Shown here in pieces: positions 53,786 through 61,919 of a stretch of DNA of 64,000 bases (position 1 is its first letter; each line of letters begins with the position of its first letter). Below the pieces are notes generated by a model that saw nothing but the letters and a program-made list of their open reading frames with translations, was not told the DNA's origin and did no database searches. The DNA comes from Nocardia aurantiaca. Its GTDB lineage: Bacteria > Actinomycetota > Actinomycetes > Mycobacteriales > Mycobacteriaceae. The translations under genes and the position numbers were made by a program. Location of the stretch: assembly GCF_009708175.1 (NCBI RefSeq), contig NZ_WMBB01000002.1, positions 372,001 through 436,000 on the forward strand. Direction: 5' to 3'.

Positions 53786-55633
53786 GTGACCACGAAAGAT
53801 CAGAATTCGACCTCGAACCCGGCTTTGCCGGAGGACGCCGAAGACGCCCTCGAGGTGGCGGAGGCTACGGACGTGGCAGCGCAGGGCGAGCCCGCCGAAG
53901 TGAGGGAATCCGGAACCGACTCCGAGGAGCAGGTGGCCGGGTTCTTCCCGCCGGTGCCGGATTCGATCGACCAGACCGTGCTGCACGCGGCCGGGGGGCC
54001 GGGCGAGGGGCCCAACCCCTTCGCGGCGCCGAACGGTGCCTTCCCGGGGCCCTATGGACCGGGTGGGCCGGATGGTCACAATCCGTTCGCGCACGATGGC
54101 CACAATCCGTTCGCGCCGGGCGGTCCCTACGGCCCGCCGGGATTCCCGTCCACCGGCGCCTTCCCGCCGCCGCCGGACGCCGGACAGTTCGCGCCGCCGC
54201 CGAATCCCGGTGTGCCGGGCGGTTTTCCGCCGCCGGGTCCGCCTCTCGGCGAGGTGCGGGACCAGACTCCCTACGGCGAGATCCGGCAGGAGATCGGCAG
54301 CGACGGCATGGTGCGCCGGGTGTTCCCCGAGCAGCAGGGCGCGCCGGGGGCGGGCGAGAACCCCGGAGAGCCCGGGCATTTCGGCGGACCGGGACAGCCG
54401 GGGCAGTTCGCGCCGTCCAATGATCAGCCGGGCGGGCCGATCTACAGCTGGTCGCCGCCTCCGGCCGCGCCGCCGCAGCAGCCTCAACAATCCCAGCCGC
54501 AGGCGGGCTTCCAGCCGGGCTGGAATCCACAGCCGCAGCAGGGTTTTCCGCAGCAGCAGGGTGGTTTCGGTCAGCAGGGCTTCGGTCAGCAGCCGATGCC
54601 TCCGGCGCATGCGGTCAATGACTTGAACCTGTTGAAGCGGGCCAAGCGAGCGCCGCGCAGCGGGTGGCGGCGGGCCGTCCACAAGGCCTCGGGCGGCGCG
54701 ATCAACCCGGGCGAGTCGGCCGCTGACGTGGTGTACCGGCAGCTCGTGGACCGGGTGAACCAGCCGGTGCGCGGGGACTACCGCATCGCCATCCTGTCGC
54801 TCAAGGGCGGCGTCGGAAAGACCACCACCACGGTCGGTCTCGGCTCCACCTTCGCCTCACTGCGCGGTGACCGGGTCATCGCCATCGACGCCAACCCGGA
54901 CCTCGGGACGCTGGCGCACCGTGTGCCCAGGCAGACCCGCTCCACGGTGCGAAACCTGTTGGAGGACGGTCACATATCGCGCTACTCGGATGTGCGCGCG
55001 CACACCTCACAGGCGCCGAGTCGTCTGGAAGTGCTTGCCAGCGAACAGGATCCGGCGGTATCGGAGGCATTCTCCGAGGCGGACTACCGCAAGGCCATCG
55101 GCATCCTGCAGCAGTTCTACAACATCATCCTCACCGATTGCGGCACCGGCCTGATGCATTCGGCCATGTCCGGCGTGCTGGATATGGCCAGCTCGCTGGT
55201 GCTGGTGACCTCTCCGGCCATCGACGGCGCGCGCAGCGCCTCGGCCACACTGGACTGGCTCGACCACCACGGCTACCACAAGCTGGTGGAGCGGACCGTG
55301 GTGGTGGTCAACGCCTCTCGCAAGGGTTCCTCCACGGTGGACCTGGACCAGCTGCGCAAGCTGTTCCTGGACCGCACCCGCGCCGTGCAGGTCGTCCCCT
55401 TCGACGACCATCTGGCCGAGGGCGCGGAGATCGACCTGGAACTGGTCGGCAAGCCCACCCGACGGGCCCTGCTGGAACTGGCCGCCATGGTGGCCGACGA
55501 CTTCGGCTATCAGGCCGCGCAGCAAGGGTTTCCGCCCCAGCAGGGCGGCTTCCAGCAGCCCCCGCACGGTGGTTTCGCGCCGCAGCAGGGCGGTGGTTAC
55601 CCGCCGCAGCCGGGCGGCGGCTTCCCGGTCTAG
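53786..55633 (+). CDS. EspI-like MinD/ParA-family ATPase with proline/glycine-rich N-terminus
   Basis: 615 aa from GTG (GGGGGA upstream). Residues 1-275 are acidic then Pro/Gly/Gln/Phe-rich low complexity (HNPFAHDGHNPFAPGG). Residues about 285-330 form a basic junction (LLKRAKRAPRSGWRRAVHKASGG). The C-terminal half is a SIMIBI ATPase: deviant Walker A SLKGGVGKTTTT near 341, VIAIDANPDLGTLAHRV and ILTDCGTGLMHSAMSG. A short PQQGG-rich tail closes the protein. This order is that of the ESX-associated EspI/Rv3876 family, which regulates type VII secretion. No esx, ecc or PE/PPE genes are in the window, so it is an orphan here. Confidence 0.85.
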   Translation: MTTKDQNSTSNPALPEDAEDALEVAEATDVAAQGEPAEVRESGTDSEEQVAGFFPPVPDSIDQTVLHAAGGPGEGPNPFAAPNGAFPGPYGPGGPDGHNPFAHDGHNPFAPGGPYGPPGFPSTGAFPPPPDAGQFAPPPNPGVPGGFPPPGPPLGEVRDQTPYGEIRQEIGSDGMVRRVFPEQQGAPGAGENPGEPGHFGGPGQPGQFAPSNDQPGGPIYSWSPPPAAPPQQPQQSQPQAGFQPGWNPQPQQGFPQQQGGFGQQGFGQQPMPPAHAVNDLNLLKRAKRAPRSGWRRAVHKASGGAINPGESAADVVYRQLVDRVNQPVRGDYRIAILSLKGGVGKTTTTVGLGSTFASLRGDRVIAIDANPDLGTLAHRVPRQTRSTVRNLLEDGHISRYSDVRAHTSQAPSRLEVLASEQDPAVSEAFSEADYRKAIGILQQFYNIILTDCGTGLMHSAMSGVLDMASSLVLVTSPAIDGARSASATLDWLDHHGYHKLVERTVVVVNASRKGSSTVDLDQLRKLFLDRTRAVQVVPFDDHLAEGAEIDLELVGKPTRRALLELAAMVADDFGYQAAQQGFPPQQGGFQQPPHGGFAPQQGGGYPPQPGGGFPV

Positions 55634-55648
55634 CATCCTCGGACGAGG

Positions 55649-55687
55649 AACTGCCCCGCAGTTCAGGTGAACCGCGGGGCAGTTTTC
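55649..55687. terminator. bidirectional terminator
   Basis: AACTGCCCCGC (55649-55659) pairs with GCGGGGCAGTT (55674-55684), followed by TTC. Inner bases GTTC/GAAC extend the stem. It lies between the convergent MinD-like and F420-type oxidoreductase genes. Confidence 0.85.
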
Positions 55688-55696
55688 AGTGTCGGG

Positions 55697-56686
55697 TCAG
55701 CCGTGGACCAGGGGCGCGAGGGTGCGTCCGGCGAGCTCGACGGTGCCCGCCTCGTGGCCGTTGGTGACCAGATTGACGATCACGCCGTCGATGCCGTGGT
55801 CGAGCACGCGAGACTGGATCTGCTCGGCGACCTCGTCCGGGGTGCCGACGAACTGCCGGTCGGCAGGGGTGTTGCGCAGGTTCTCGGCGGGCAGCGCGCC
55901 CAGATCGGTGATGCCGATGCGGGCCAGTATCTCGGCCTGGGTCTTGCGGGCCCGGTCGCCGTCCTCGTCCACGATGACGAAGGCCAGGAAGCTGGTTTCG
56001 AGGGTCTGCGGGTCACGGCCGGCCTCGTCCAGACGCTGATGCAGGGCCTCGAGCTTGCGCGGGATCTCCGAGGCATTGCAGATGATGTTGAGATGGTCGG
56101 CGAAGCGGGCGGCCAGCCCGAAGGTCTTCTTCTCGCCGCCGCCACCGAGCAGGATCGGCAGGTCGTCGCGTACGCGCGGCTCGTTCATGGCGTTATCGGT
56201 GCGGTACCACTTGCCATCGAAGGTAGAGCGCTGCCCGCGCAGCATCGGGGTGATGATCTCGAGAGCCTCCTCGAGCTTCTCGAAACGCTCGGTGAAGGTG
56301 CCGAAGTCGAAGCCGTAGGCCTGGTGCTCGAGCTCGAACCAGCCGGCGCCGATGCCCAGCACGGCCCGGCCGCGGCTCACCACGTCCAGAGTGGTGACGG
56401 TCTTGGCGGTGAGCGCGGGATTGCGGTAGGTGTTGCCGGTCACCAAGGCGGACAACTGGATTCGATCGGTCGAGGCGGCCAGGCCGGACAGCGCGCTATA
56501 GGCCTCCAACATGGGCTCCTCGGGCGCGCCGAGCAGCGGCAACTGATAGAAGTGGTCCATGACGAAGGCCGCGTCGAAGCCCGCCGCCTCGGCCTCGCGC
56601 GCCTGCGCCACCACCGCCGGGAACAGGTCCCGGGGCGCGACCCCGTAGCTGAAGTTCGGCATCTGATACCCGAGTCGAATGCTCAT
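55697..56686 (-). CDS. F420-dependent LLM-class oxidoreductase
   Basis: 329 aa from the ATG at 56686 (MSIRLGYQMPNFSYG); a start 11 codons earlier adds a non-conserved segment. Family features: FDAAFVMDHFYQLPLLG near 45, LVTGNTYRNPALTAKTVTTLDVVSRGR near 95-120, GIGAGWFELEHQAYG near 127 and ILLGGGGEKKTFGLAARFAD near 180. This profile fits the F420-dependent subgroup of luciferase-like proteins typical of mycobacteria and nocardiae (deazaflavin cofactor, hydride transfer). It lies 34 nt upstream of the LysR gene end on the same strand. Confidence 0.9.
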   Translation of the reverse strand: MSIRLGYQMPNFSYGVAPRDLFPAVVAQAREAEAAGFDAAFVMDHFYQLPLLGAPEEPMLEAYSALSGLAASTDRIQLSALVTGNTYRNPALTAKTVTTLDVVSRGRAVLGIGAGWFELEHQAYGFDFGTFTERFEKLEEALEIITPMLRGQRSTFDGKWYRTDNAMNEPRVRDDLPILLGGGGEKKTFGLAARFADHLNIICNASEIPRKLEALHQRLDEAGRDPQTLETSFLAFVIVDEDGDRARKTQAEILARIGITDLGALPAENLRNTPADRQFVGTPDEVAEQIQSRVLDHGIDGVIVNLVTNGHEAGTVELAGRTLAPLVHG

Positions 56687-56720
56687 GCGGCATACGCTAT
56701 GACTTGGAGTGCACTCCAAG

Positions 56721-57980
56721 TCAACCGCTGATTTCCGTCCCTGTCACGCGGTACGCCGCGGCTCGGAAGGCGGCGATGACCATGGCTACGGCCGGGCGCT
56801 TCTCGGCGTGCGGGCGGGTGGCCAGATCGTAGACGCGGGCCGCGCGGACCCCGGCCAGGCGGAGCATGACCAGATCCGGGTGGCGGACCGCGTAGCGGGG
56901 CATGAGGGCGACCCCGTAGCCGGTCGCGACCAGGGCCTCGATCACGCTGAACTCGTTGAGCCGCTGGGCGATCCGCGGCTGCACGCCGGTCACCGTGGCG
57001 ATCGAGCGCAGCACGTCGTCGACCGGGAAGCCGGTGCGCACGCTGATCCAGGTCTCGTCGGAGAGTTCCGCCGGCACCACCGCGCCCTGCTGGGCCAGCC
57101 GGTGGTGCGCGGCGACCACCACGTCGATCGGCTCCCGCATCAGCACCCGCGAGGACACCCGCGGCCCGCCGAGTGAGGGGGCGCGCTCGTCCCGGTGGGT
57201 CAACACCAGGTCGTAATCGGCCAGCAAACGCGGGACCTCGCTCGGCGGCACGTCCTCGTCGCGAGCGACCATGTCCACACCGCTGTCCGCCAGCTCGGCC
57301 AGCACATGCGGCAGGAGCAGCGCCGCCCCCGACGGAAACAACGCCACCCGCACCCGCCCGCGCGGGGAACCGCGATACTCCGCCATCGCCGTGGCCGCGC
57401 GTTCCATGGCCTCGAGCACCTCGTCGGCCCGCACCACCAGCGCCCGCCCCGCATCGGTCAGGCGCACCCGCCGACCGTCCGGCTCCAGCAGCGCCACCCC
57501 CGCCTCCCGTGCCAGCACCTTCAGCTGCTGCGACACCGCGGACGGTGTCATCGACAGCGCCTCCGCCACAGCGGCAACTGTCCCGCGATCAGCGAATTCC
57601 CGCAGGACGCGCAACCTTTCGAGCGATATGAGCGGCCCATCGGACCGGATCGCACCGGTGCCCCGGGTCTGAGCCGGGCCGGTTCCCTCGGGCCGGACCA
57701 GCCCGGGCTCCGCGCTCGCGGTCGAGCCGGGCCGGTCGGCTTCGGTCCGTCGGGCTGATCCCGCCCGCCTCGTCCGTGCGGGCGCGGCCCGCCCGGCGCC
57801 GGCCGTCCGGGGCGCGGCGACGCTCCCGGGCGCAGTTGGTGTGGGTTCGGCCGGTCGGGTGTCGCCCATGCCCACCGCGGGGATCGCGACGTCGGTCATC
57901 GCCGGTGTCGCGGCTTGCGGTGTGAGTTCGGGCGGGGTGTCGCGGGGGATGCGGCGCGGGGAGGGGTCCGGCTGTGCCAT
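56721..57980 (-). CDS. LysR-family regulator with long low-complexity N-terminal extension
   Basis: 419 aa from the ATG at 57980; the ATG six codons earlier falls inside the intergenic dyad. The first ~115 residues are Pro/Ala/Arg/Thr-rich and disordered, which is not normal for LysR. HTH at about 120-180 (LERLRVLREFADRGTVAAVA, then SMTPSAVSQQLKVLAREAG) and a two-lobed effector domain (ALFPSGAALLLPHVLAEL, GYGVALMPRYAV) follow, total about 300 residues, the usual LysR length. An internal start near residue 115 is possible (no strong ribosome site seen). It is divergent from an EamA exporter, the classical LysR target arrangement. Confidence 0.85.
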   Translation of the reverse strand: MAQPDPSPRRIPRDTPPELTPQAATPAMTDVAIPAVGMGDTRPAEPTPTAPGSVAAPRTAGAGRAAPARTRRAGSARRTEADRPGSTASAEPGLVRPEGTGPAQTRGTGAIRSDGPLISLERLRVLREFADRGTVAAVAEALSMTPSAVSQQLKVLAREAGVALLEPDGRRVRLTDAGRALVVRADEVLEAMERAATAMAEYRGSPRGRVRVALFPSGAALLLPHVLAELADSGVDMVARDEDVPPSEVPRLLADYDLVLTHRDERAPSLGGPRVSSRVLMREPIDVVVAAHHRLAQQGAVVPAELSDETWISVRTGFPVDDVLRSIATVTGVQPRIAQRLNEFSVIEALVATGYGVALMPRYAVRHPDLVMLRLAGVRAARVYDLATRPHAEKRPAVAMVIAAFRAAAYRVTGTEISG

Positions 57981-57992
57981 AGTTAAGTTGTA

Positions 57993-58009
57993 CTGCATTG
58001 TTATTGCAG
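57993..58009. promoter_or_regulatory. candidate LysR operator
   Basis: CTGCA-n7-TGCAG, a dyad with A/T-rich centre (TTGTTAT), midway between the divergent LysR and EamA genes in the only A/T-rich patch of the region (57978-58025). Confidence 0.6.
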
Positions 58010-58055
58010 AATTATTCGATTGTGCTTACTGATTAGCGTCAGCAAGATTTCCGCC

Positions 58056-59027
58056 ATGACCACTCGCGATCGACTGCTCGGACTCACCGTCGTGGTGCTG
58101 TGGGGGCTGAACTTCTTGGCGATTCACGTCGGCCTCGAGCACTTCCCGCCGTTCTTCTTCGCGGGCCTGCGGTTCGCCGTGATCGCGATTCCGGTGCTGT
58201 TGTTCGTGCCGCGGCCGCGGGTCCCGTGGCGGTGGCTGCTGCTGTACGGGGTCGGCTTCGGGATTCTGCAGTTCGCCTTCCTGTTCACGGCCATGCGGAC
58301 GGGGATGCCGACCGGGCTGTCCTCGCTGGTATTGCAGTCGTCCGCGCCGTTCACGGTGCTGCTGGGCGCGGTGTTCCTGCGGGAGCGGCTGCGTGGCGTC
58401 CAGCTGGCGGGTATCGCGGTGGCCATGGCGGGGATGGCGGTGATCGGCTGGGACCGGTCGCACCACGCCGCACTGCTGCCGCTGCTGCTGACCCTGCTGG
58501 GCGGATTGGGCTGGGCCTTCGGCAATATCGGCTCCCGGCTGGCCGCGGCGGCCTCCGCGGCGGTGAACCCGCTGCATCTCACCCTATGGATGGCGGTGGT
58601 GCCGCCGATCCCCATGTTCACCCTGTCCGCGCTCACCGAAGGGCCCACCACGGGCTGGAACGCTGTGATCGCGTCCTTCTCGGCGACCGGTCGGCCCGCC
58701 ATCGCGGCCCTGGTCTACATCGTCGCGCTGGGTACCATCGCGGGCTCGGGCCTGTGGACCTATCTGATGAGCCGCTATCCGGCGGGCACGGTGGCTCCGT
58801 TGTCCCTGGCTGTGCCGGTGGTGGGAATCGCCGCCTCGTGGACGTTCCTGCACGAGACTCCGTCCGTGTTGTGCCTGTTCGGGGCCGTGATCGTGATCGT
58901 CGGCGCGTTCACCGCCACCTCGGCGGGCCGTCGGGCCCCGGCGGTCGAACTCGACACGCCCGGGCCGCTGCAACCCGCCGAAACGACACGCCGAGCCGAA
59001 CTGAACCCGAAGCTCGCGGAGGTCTAG
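58056..59027 (+). CDS. EamA/DMT-family exporter
   Basis: 323 aa from the ATG at 58056 (MTTRDRLLGLTVVVLWGLNF). Ten TM helices in two EamA repeats; the first repeat has FAGLRFAVIAIPVLL and SSLVLQSSAPFTVLLGAVFLRERL, the second GTVAPLSLAVPVVGIAASWTFLHE. Members such as RhtA and YdcZ-type proteins export amino acids or drugs. It is transcribed divergently from a LysR gene with a dyad between, so inducible by the LysR ligand. Confidence 0.9.
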   Translation: MTTRDRLLGLTVVVLWGLNFLAIHVGLEHFPPFFFAGLRFAVIAIPVLLFVPRPRVPWRWLLLYGVGFGILQFAFLFTAMRTGMPTGLSSLVLQSSAPFTVLLGAVFLRERLRGVQLAGIAVAMAGMAVIGWDRSHHAALLPLLLTLLGGLGWAFGNIGSRLAAAASAAVNPLHLTLWMAVVPPIPMFTLSALTEGPTTGWNAVIASFSATGRPAIAALVYIVALGTIAGSGLWTYLMSRYPAGTVAPLSLAVPVVGIAASWTFLHETPSVLCLFGAVIVIVGAFTATSAGRRAPAVELDTPGPLQPAETTRRAELNPKLAEV

Positions 59028-59153
59028 CTGAGCAGTCTGATTTGTTGTAGTTTGCCCATTTTCCGGGGCTTCAGAATGACAATTTTGACCCCAACCGACC
59101 ATCTGTCTGCGACAGCTCCATAGGATGCGGACCAGGCGTGGGAGGTAACGGGT

Positions 59154-60920
59154 ATGGCAGGACAGCATGTGTCCGTCACGCGGCGCACCGTGCTGCGTGG
59201 AGCGGTTGCGGCCGGGGCGATGGTGGGAGCGGTAGCGGCGGGGGCCGCCCGTCCGACCGCCGCCCGGGCCGACACCGGACGTCGCGTAGCGGTGCTGGGC
59301 GGCGGAGTCGCGGGTCTGACCGCGGCGCACGAACTGGCCGAGCGCGGCTTCGAGGTGACCGTCTACGAGCGGCGGGCCCTGGGCGGCAAGGCGCGCAGCA
59401 TCGCGGTGCCGGGCAGCGGCAAGGACGGGCGGCCGGAGCTGTGGGGTGAACACGGATTCCGGTTCTTCCCCGGCTTCTACCGCCACATCCCCGACACCAT
59501 GCGGCGAATCCCGTTCGCGGGCAATGCCAATGGCGTGTGGGACAATCTGATCGCGGCCCCCGAGGCGCGGTTCTCGCGCAAGGACGCCGACGACATCGTC
59601 ATTCCGATGGGCAGGTTCGGCAAGATCTGGTCCAGCCCGGACGAATTCCGGGAGACCGTCGGGTCGGCCATCACGACCTCCACCAGCATGGGCACCTCGG
59701 ACGCGCTGTACTTCGCGAACCGGCTGCTGGTCTTCAACACCAGCTGCGACGCCCGGCGTTTCGGGCAGTGGGACAACGTGCCCTGGCGTGATTACGTGGG
59801 CGCGGGCAGGCGCTCCAACGAATTCCGCACGCTGCTCTCGCGCACGCTGACCACGCTGCTGGTGGCCGCGAAGGAGGACAAGGCCAGTACCCTCACCATC
59901 GGCACCATGGGCGAGCAGTTCCTGGGCAATCCGCTCGAGGTCGGCAATGACGGCGCGCTGGACCGACTATTGAACGGGGCCACCACCGAGGCCTGGATCG
60001 ATCCGTGGGTGAAGCGGCTCGAGGATCTCGGCGTCACCTTCGTCAACGCCGAGGTCAGAGGGCTGGAGCTGGACGGGGCGCGGATTTCCGGTGCCCGGGT
60101 GGTGGATTCGGCGGGAGCGGCCCAGACGGTCATCGCCGACCATTTCGTGAGCGCGCTGCCCGTGGAGGTGGCCCGCACACTGTGGACGCCCGAAATCCTC
60201 TCGCTGCGACCGGAACTGGCGGGCATGAGCCAGTTGACGGTGGATTGGATGTCCGGCATCCAGTTCTTCCTGCGCCGCCCCACCGACATCGCGCGCGGCC
60301 ACACCGCCTACGTCGACTCCCCGTGGTCGCTGACTTCCATTGCGCAGGGCCAGTTCTGGAACCGCACCCCGATCACCGGCCTGGGCGACGGCACCGTGCA
60401 GGACTGCCTGTCGGTCGATATCTCCGACTGGAACACACCCGGCATGCTCTACGGCAAGACAGCCAAGGAGTGCACCCACGATGAGATCGCACGCGAGGCG
60501 TGGGCGCAGCTGAAAGCGCATCTCAACGATCGTGCCGAACTGCTGCGCGACGACGACCTGCACTCCTGGTTCCTCGACGCCGGTGTCGCCTGGGACGCCG
60601 CGCAGCAGCGCAACACCAATGCCGATCCGCTGCTGATCAATACCGCGGGCTCCTGGGCGCTGCGCCCGGAATCGCATTCCGACGCCCTCCAGAACCTGTA
60701 TCTGGCAGGCGATTACGTGCGCACCAATGTGGACCTGGCCACCATGGAGGGCGCGTCCGAGGCGGCCCGCACCGCGGTGAACAAGCTGCTGGACGTGGCG
60801 GGTTCGGATGCCCCGCGCTGCACGTTGTTCACGCTCTACCGCGCCGAGGCGCTCGAGCCGTTCCGGCAGCTGGACATCCAGCGCTACGCGGCCGGGCAGC
60901 CGAACATGTTCGACGTCTAG
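59154..60920 (+). CDS. Tat-exported FAD-dependent oxidoreductase (phytoene-desaturase/amine-oxidase fold)
   Basis: 588 aa, ATG with GGAGGTAA. A twin-arginine signal (VTRRTVLRG, residues 8-16, hydrophobic AGAMVGAVAAGA, then ARA cleavage) predicts export of the folded flavoprotein. Next: RRVAVLGGGVAGLTAAHELAE (dinucleotide fold, near 43), VTVYERRALGGKAR and LWGEHGFRFFPGFYRHIPDT. The C-terminal FAD contact is LYLAGDYVRTNVDLATMEGA. The family covers hydroxysqualene dehydroxylase and desaturase-like enzymes; activity is not determinable. An exported desaturase-like enzyme might act on envelope lipids. Confidence 0.87.
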   Translation: MAGQHVSVTRRTVLRGAVAAGAMVGAVAAGAARPTAARADTGRRVAVLGGGVAGLTAAHELAERGFEVTVYERRALGGKARSIAVPGSGKDGRPELWGEHGFRFFPGFYRHIPDTMRRIPFAGNANGVWDNLIAAPEARFSRKDADDIVIPMGRFGKIWSSPDEFRETVGSAITTSTSMGTSDALYFANRLLVFNTSCDARRFGQWDNVPWRDYVGAGRRSNEFRTLLSRTLTTLLVAAKEDKASTLTIGTMGEQFLGNPLEVGNDGALDRLLNGATTEAWIDPWVKRLEDLGVTFVNAEVRGLELDGARISGARVVDSAGAAQTVIADHFVSALPVEVARTLWTPEILSLRPELAGMSQLTVDWMSGIQFFLRRPTDIARGHTAYVDSPWSLTSIAQGQFWNRTPITGLGDGTVQDCLSVDISDWNTPGMLYGKTAKECTHDEIAREAWAQLKAHLNDRAELLRDDDLHSWFLDAGVAWDAAQQRNTNADPLLINTAGSWALRPESHSDALQNLYLAGDYVRTNVDLATMEGASEAARTAVNKLLDVAGSDAPRCTLFTLYRAEALEPFRQLDIQRYAAGQPNMFDV

Positions 60921-60928
60921 GCGTGCTT

Positions 60929-60961
60929 GCCTCACATCGGCGTAAAAGGCTGGTGTGAGGC
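60929..60961. terminator. weak hairpin
   Basis: GCCTCACA/TGTGAGGC (8 bp, 17-nt loop) between the FAD oxidoreductase and PPOX genes. It could be a terminator or an operator. Confidence 0.4.
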
Positions 60962-60986
60962 CATTCCCCCGCGTTGAATCGGGGCC

Positions 60987-61610
60987 ATGAGCGAGATAAC
61001 GGACCCGGTCGAACTACGTGAACTGCTGGGTGAAGTCGCACCGCGGCCGAGGAACAAGGACCGCTATTCCCTGCATCAGTGGGATCGCGAGTGGATCGCC
61101 CGCTCGCCGTTCGTGGTCCTCGCCACCAGTGACGCCGACGGCAATTGCGACGCCTCGCCGAAGGGCGATCCGGCGGGCTTCGTGCGGGTGCTGGACGACA
61201 AGACGATCGCCATTCCCGAGCGGCCCGGCAATCGGCGCGCGGACGGGTACTTCAATATCCTGAGCAACCCGCACGTCGGTGTGCTCTTCCTGATCCCGGG
61301 CCGCGGCGACACCCTCCGAATCAATGGTCGCGCCCGATTGGTCCGTGACGCAGCGTATTTCGACGACATGGTGGTCAAGGGCCATCGCCCGATCCTGGCC
61401 ATCGAGGTCGCCATCGATCAGATCTTCTTCCACTGCTCGAAGGCGTTCATGCGCAGCGCGCTGTGGAAACCGGAGCAGTGGCCGGAGGACACCATGCCCA
61501 GCGTCGCGCGCCTGGTGAAGGATGTGCAGCCGACGACTCCCGAGACGTTCGAACAGCTCGAGGCGTATTACACCGGCGAGGGCTATCGGACGGCGCTCTA
61601 CAACGGCTGA
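60987..61610 (+). CDS. MSMEG_1061-family FMN-dependent PPOX flavoprotein
   Basis: 207 aa. The split-barrel flavin domain is clear: FVVLATSDADGNCDASPKGD (near 42-62), IAIPERPGNRRADGYFNIL and VGVLFLIPGRGDTLRINGRA, followed by FFHCSKAFMRSALW. The C-terminal extension with VKDVQP fits the MSMEG_1061 subfamily of pyridoxamine-phosphate-oxidase-like proteins, which bind FMN or F420 and reduce small organics. The last codons and stop are duplicated about 200 nt downstream. Confidence 0.9.
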   Translation: MSEITDPVELRELLGEVAPRPRNKDRYSLHQWDREWIARSPFVVLATSDADGNCDASPKGDPAGFVRVLDDKTIAIPERPGNRRADGYFNILSNPHVGVLFLIPGRGDTLRINGRARLVRDAAYFDDMVVKGHRPILAIEVAIDQIFFHCSKAFMRSALWKPEQWPEDTMPSVARLVKDVQPTTPETFEQLEAYYTGEGYRTALYNG

Positions 61611-61851
61611 ACGCACCAGGTTCGCCGGCGCAAGCGCGGGGAGGGCGGAGCGCTCGTTCTGGACTGCGGCTCGACAGACCTCCGCATCGGAGCGAGGAGC
61701 GGACCGCTCCATAGACCTGCGCCTTCGAGGAGCGGAGGAGGAAGAACGAGATCCTTCAGCCAGCCCGGGGCCCATTGCAGGGCGCGGGTTATCCGGAAGA
61801 TGCTCCACAACGGCTGAACACACCAGGTTCGCGGCGCGTCTCGTTCTGGAC
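61581..61851 (+). repeat. imperfect duplication of the PPOX gene 3' end
   Basis: The segment 61581-61664 (last nine codons, stop, then ACCAGGTTCG and CTCGTTCTGGAC) recurs at 61786-61851 with substitutions and an internal gap of about 20 nt. In the second copy the tail codons (H-N-G-stop) are still legible. Between the copies the sequence is full of GGAGCG/CGCTCC units, which are self-complementary and might promote slippage. The 309-nt gap has no gene. Confidence 0.7.
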
Positions 61852-61919
61852 GGAGTGGACCGGGGAGCGTAGCGGAGGGCAAAAAAGACACAACCCCGTC
61901 ATCCCAATAAACTCGCGTC

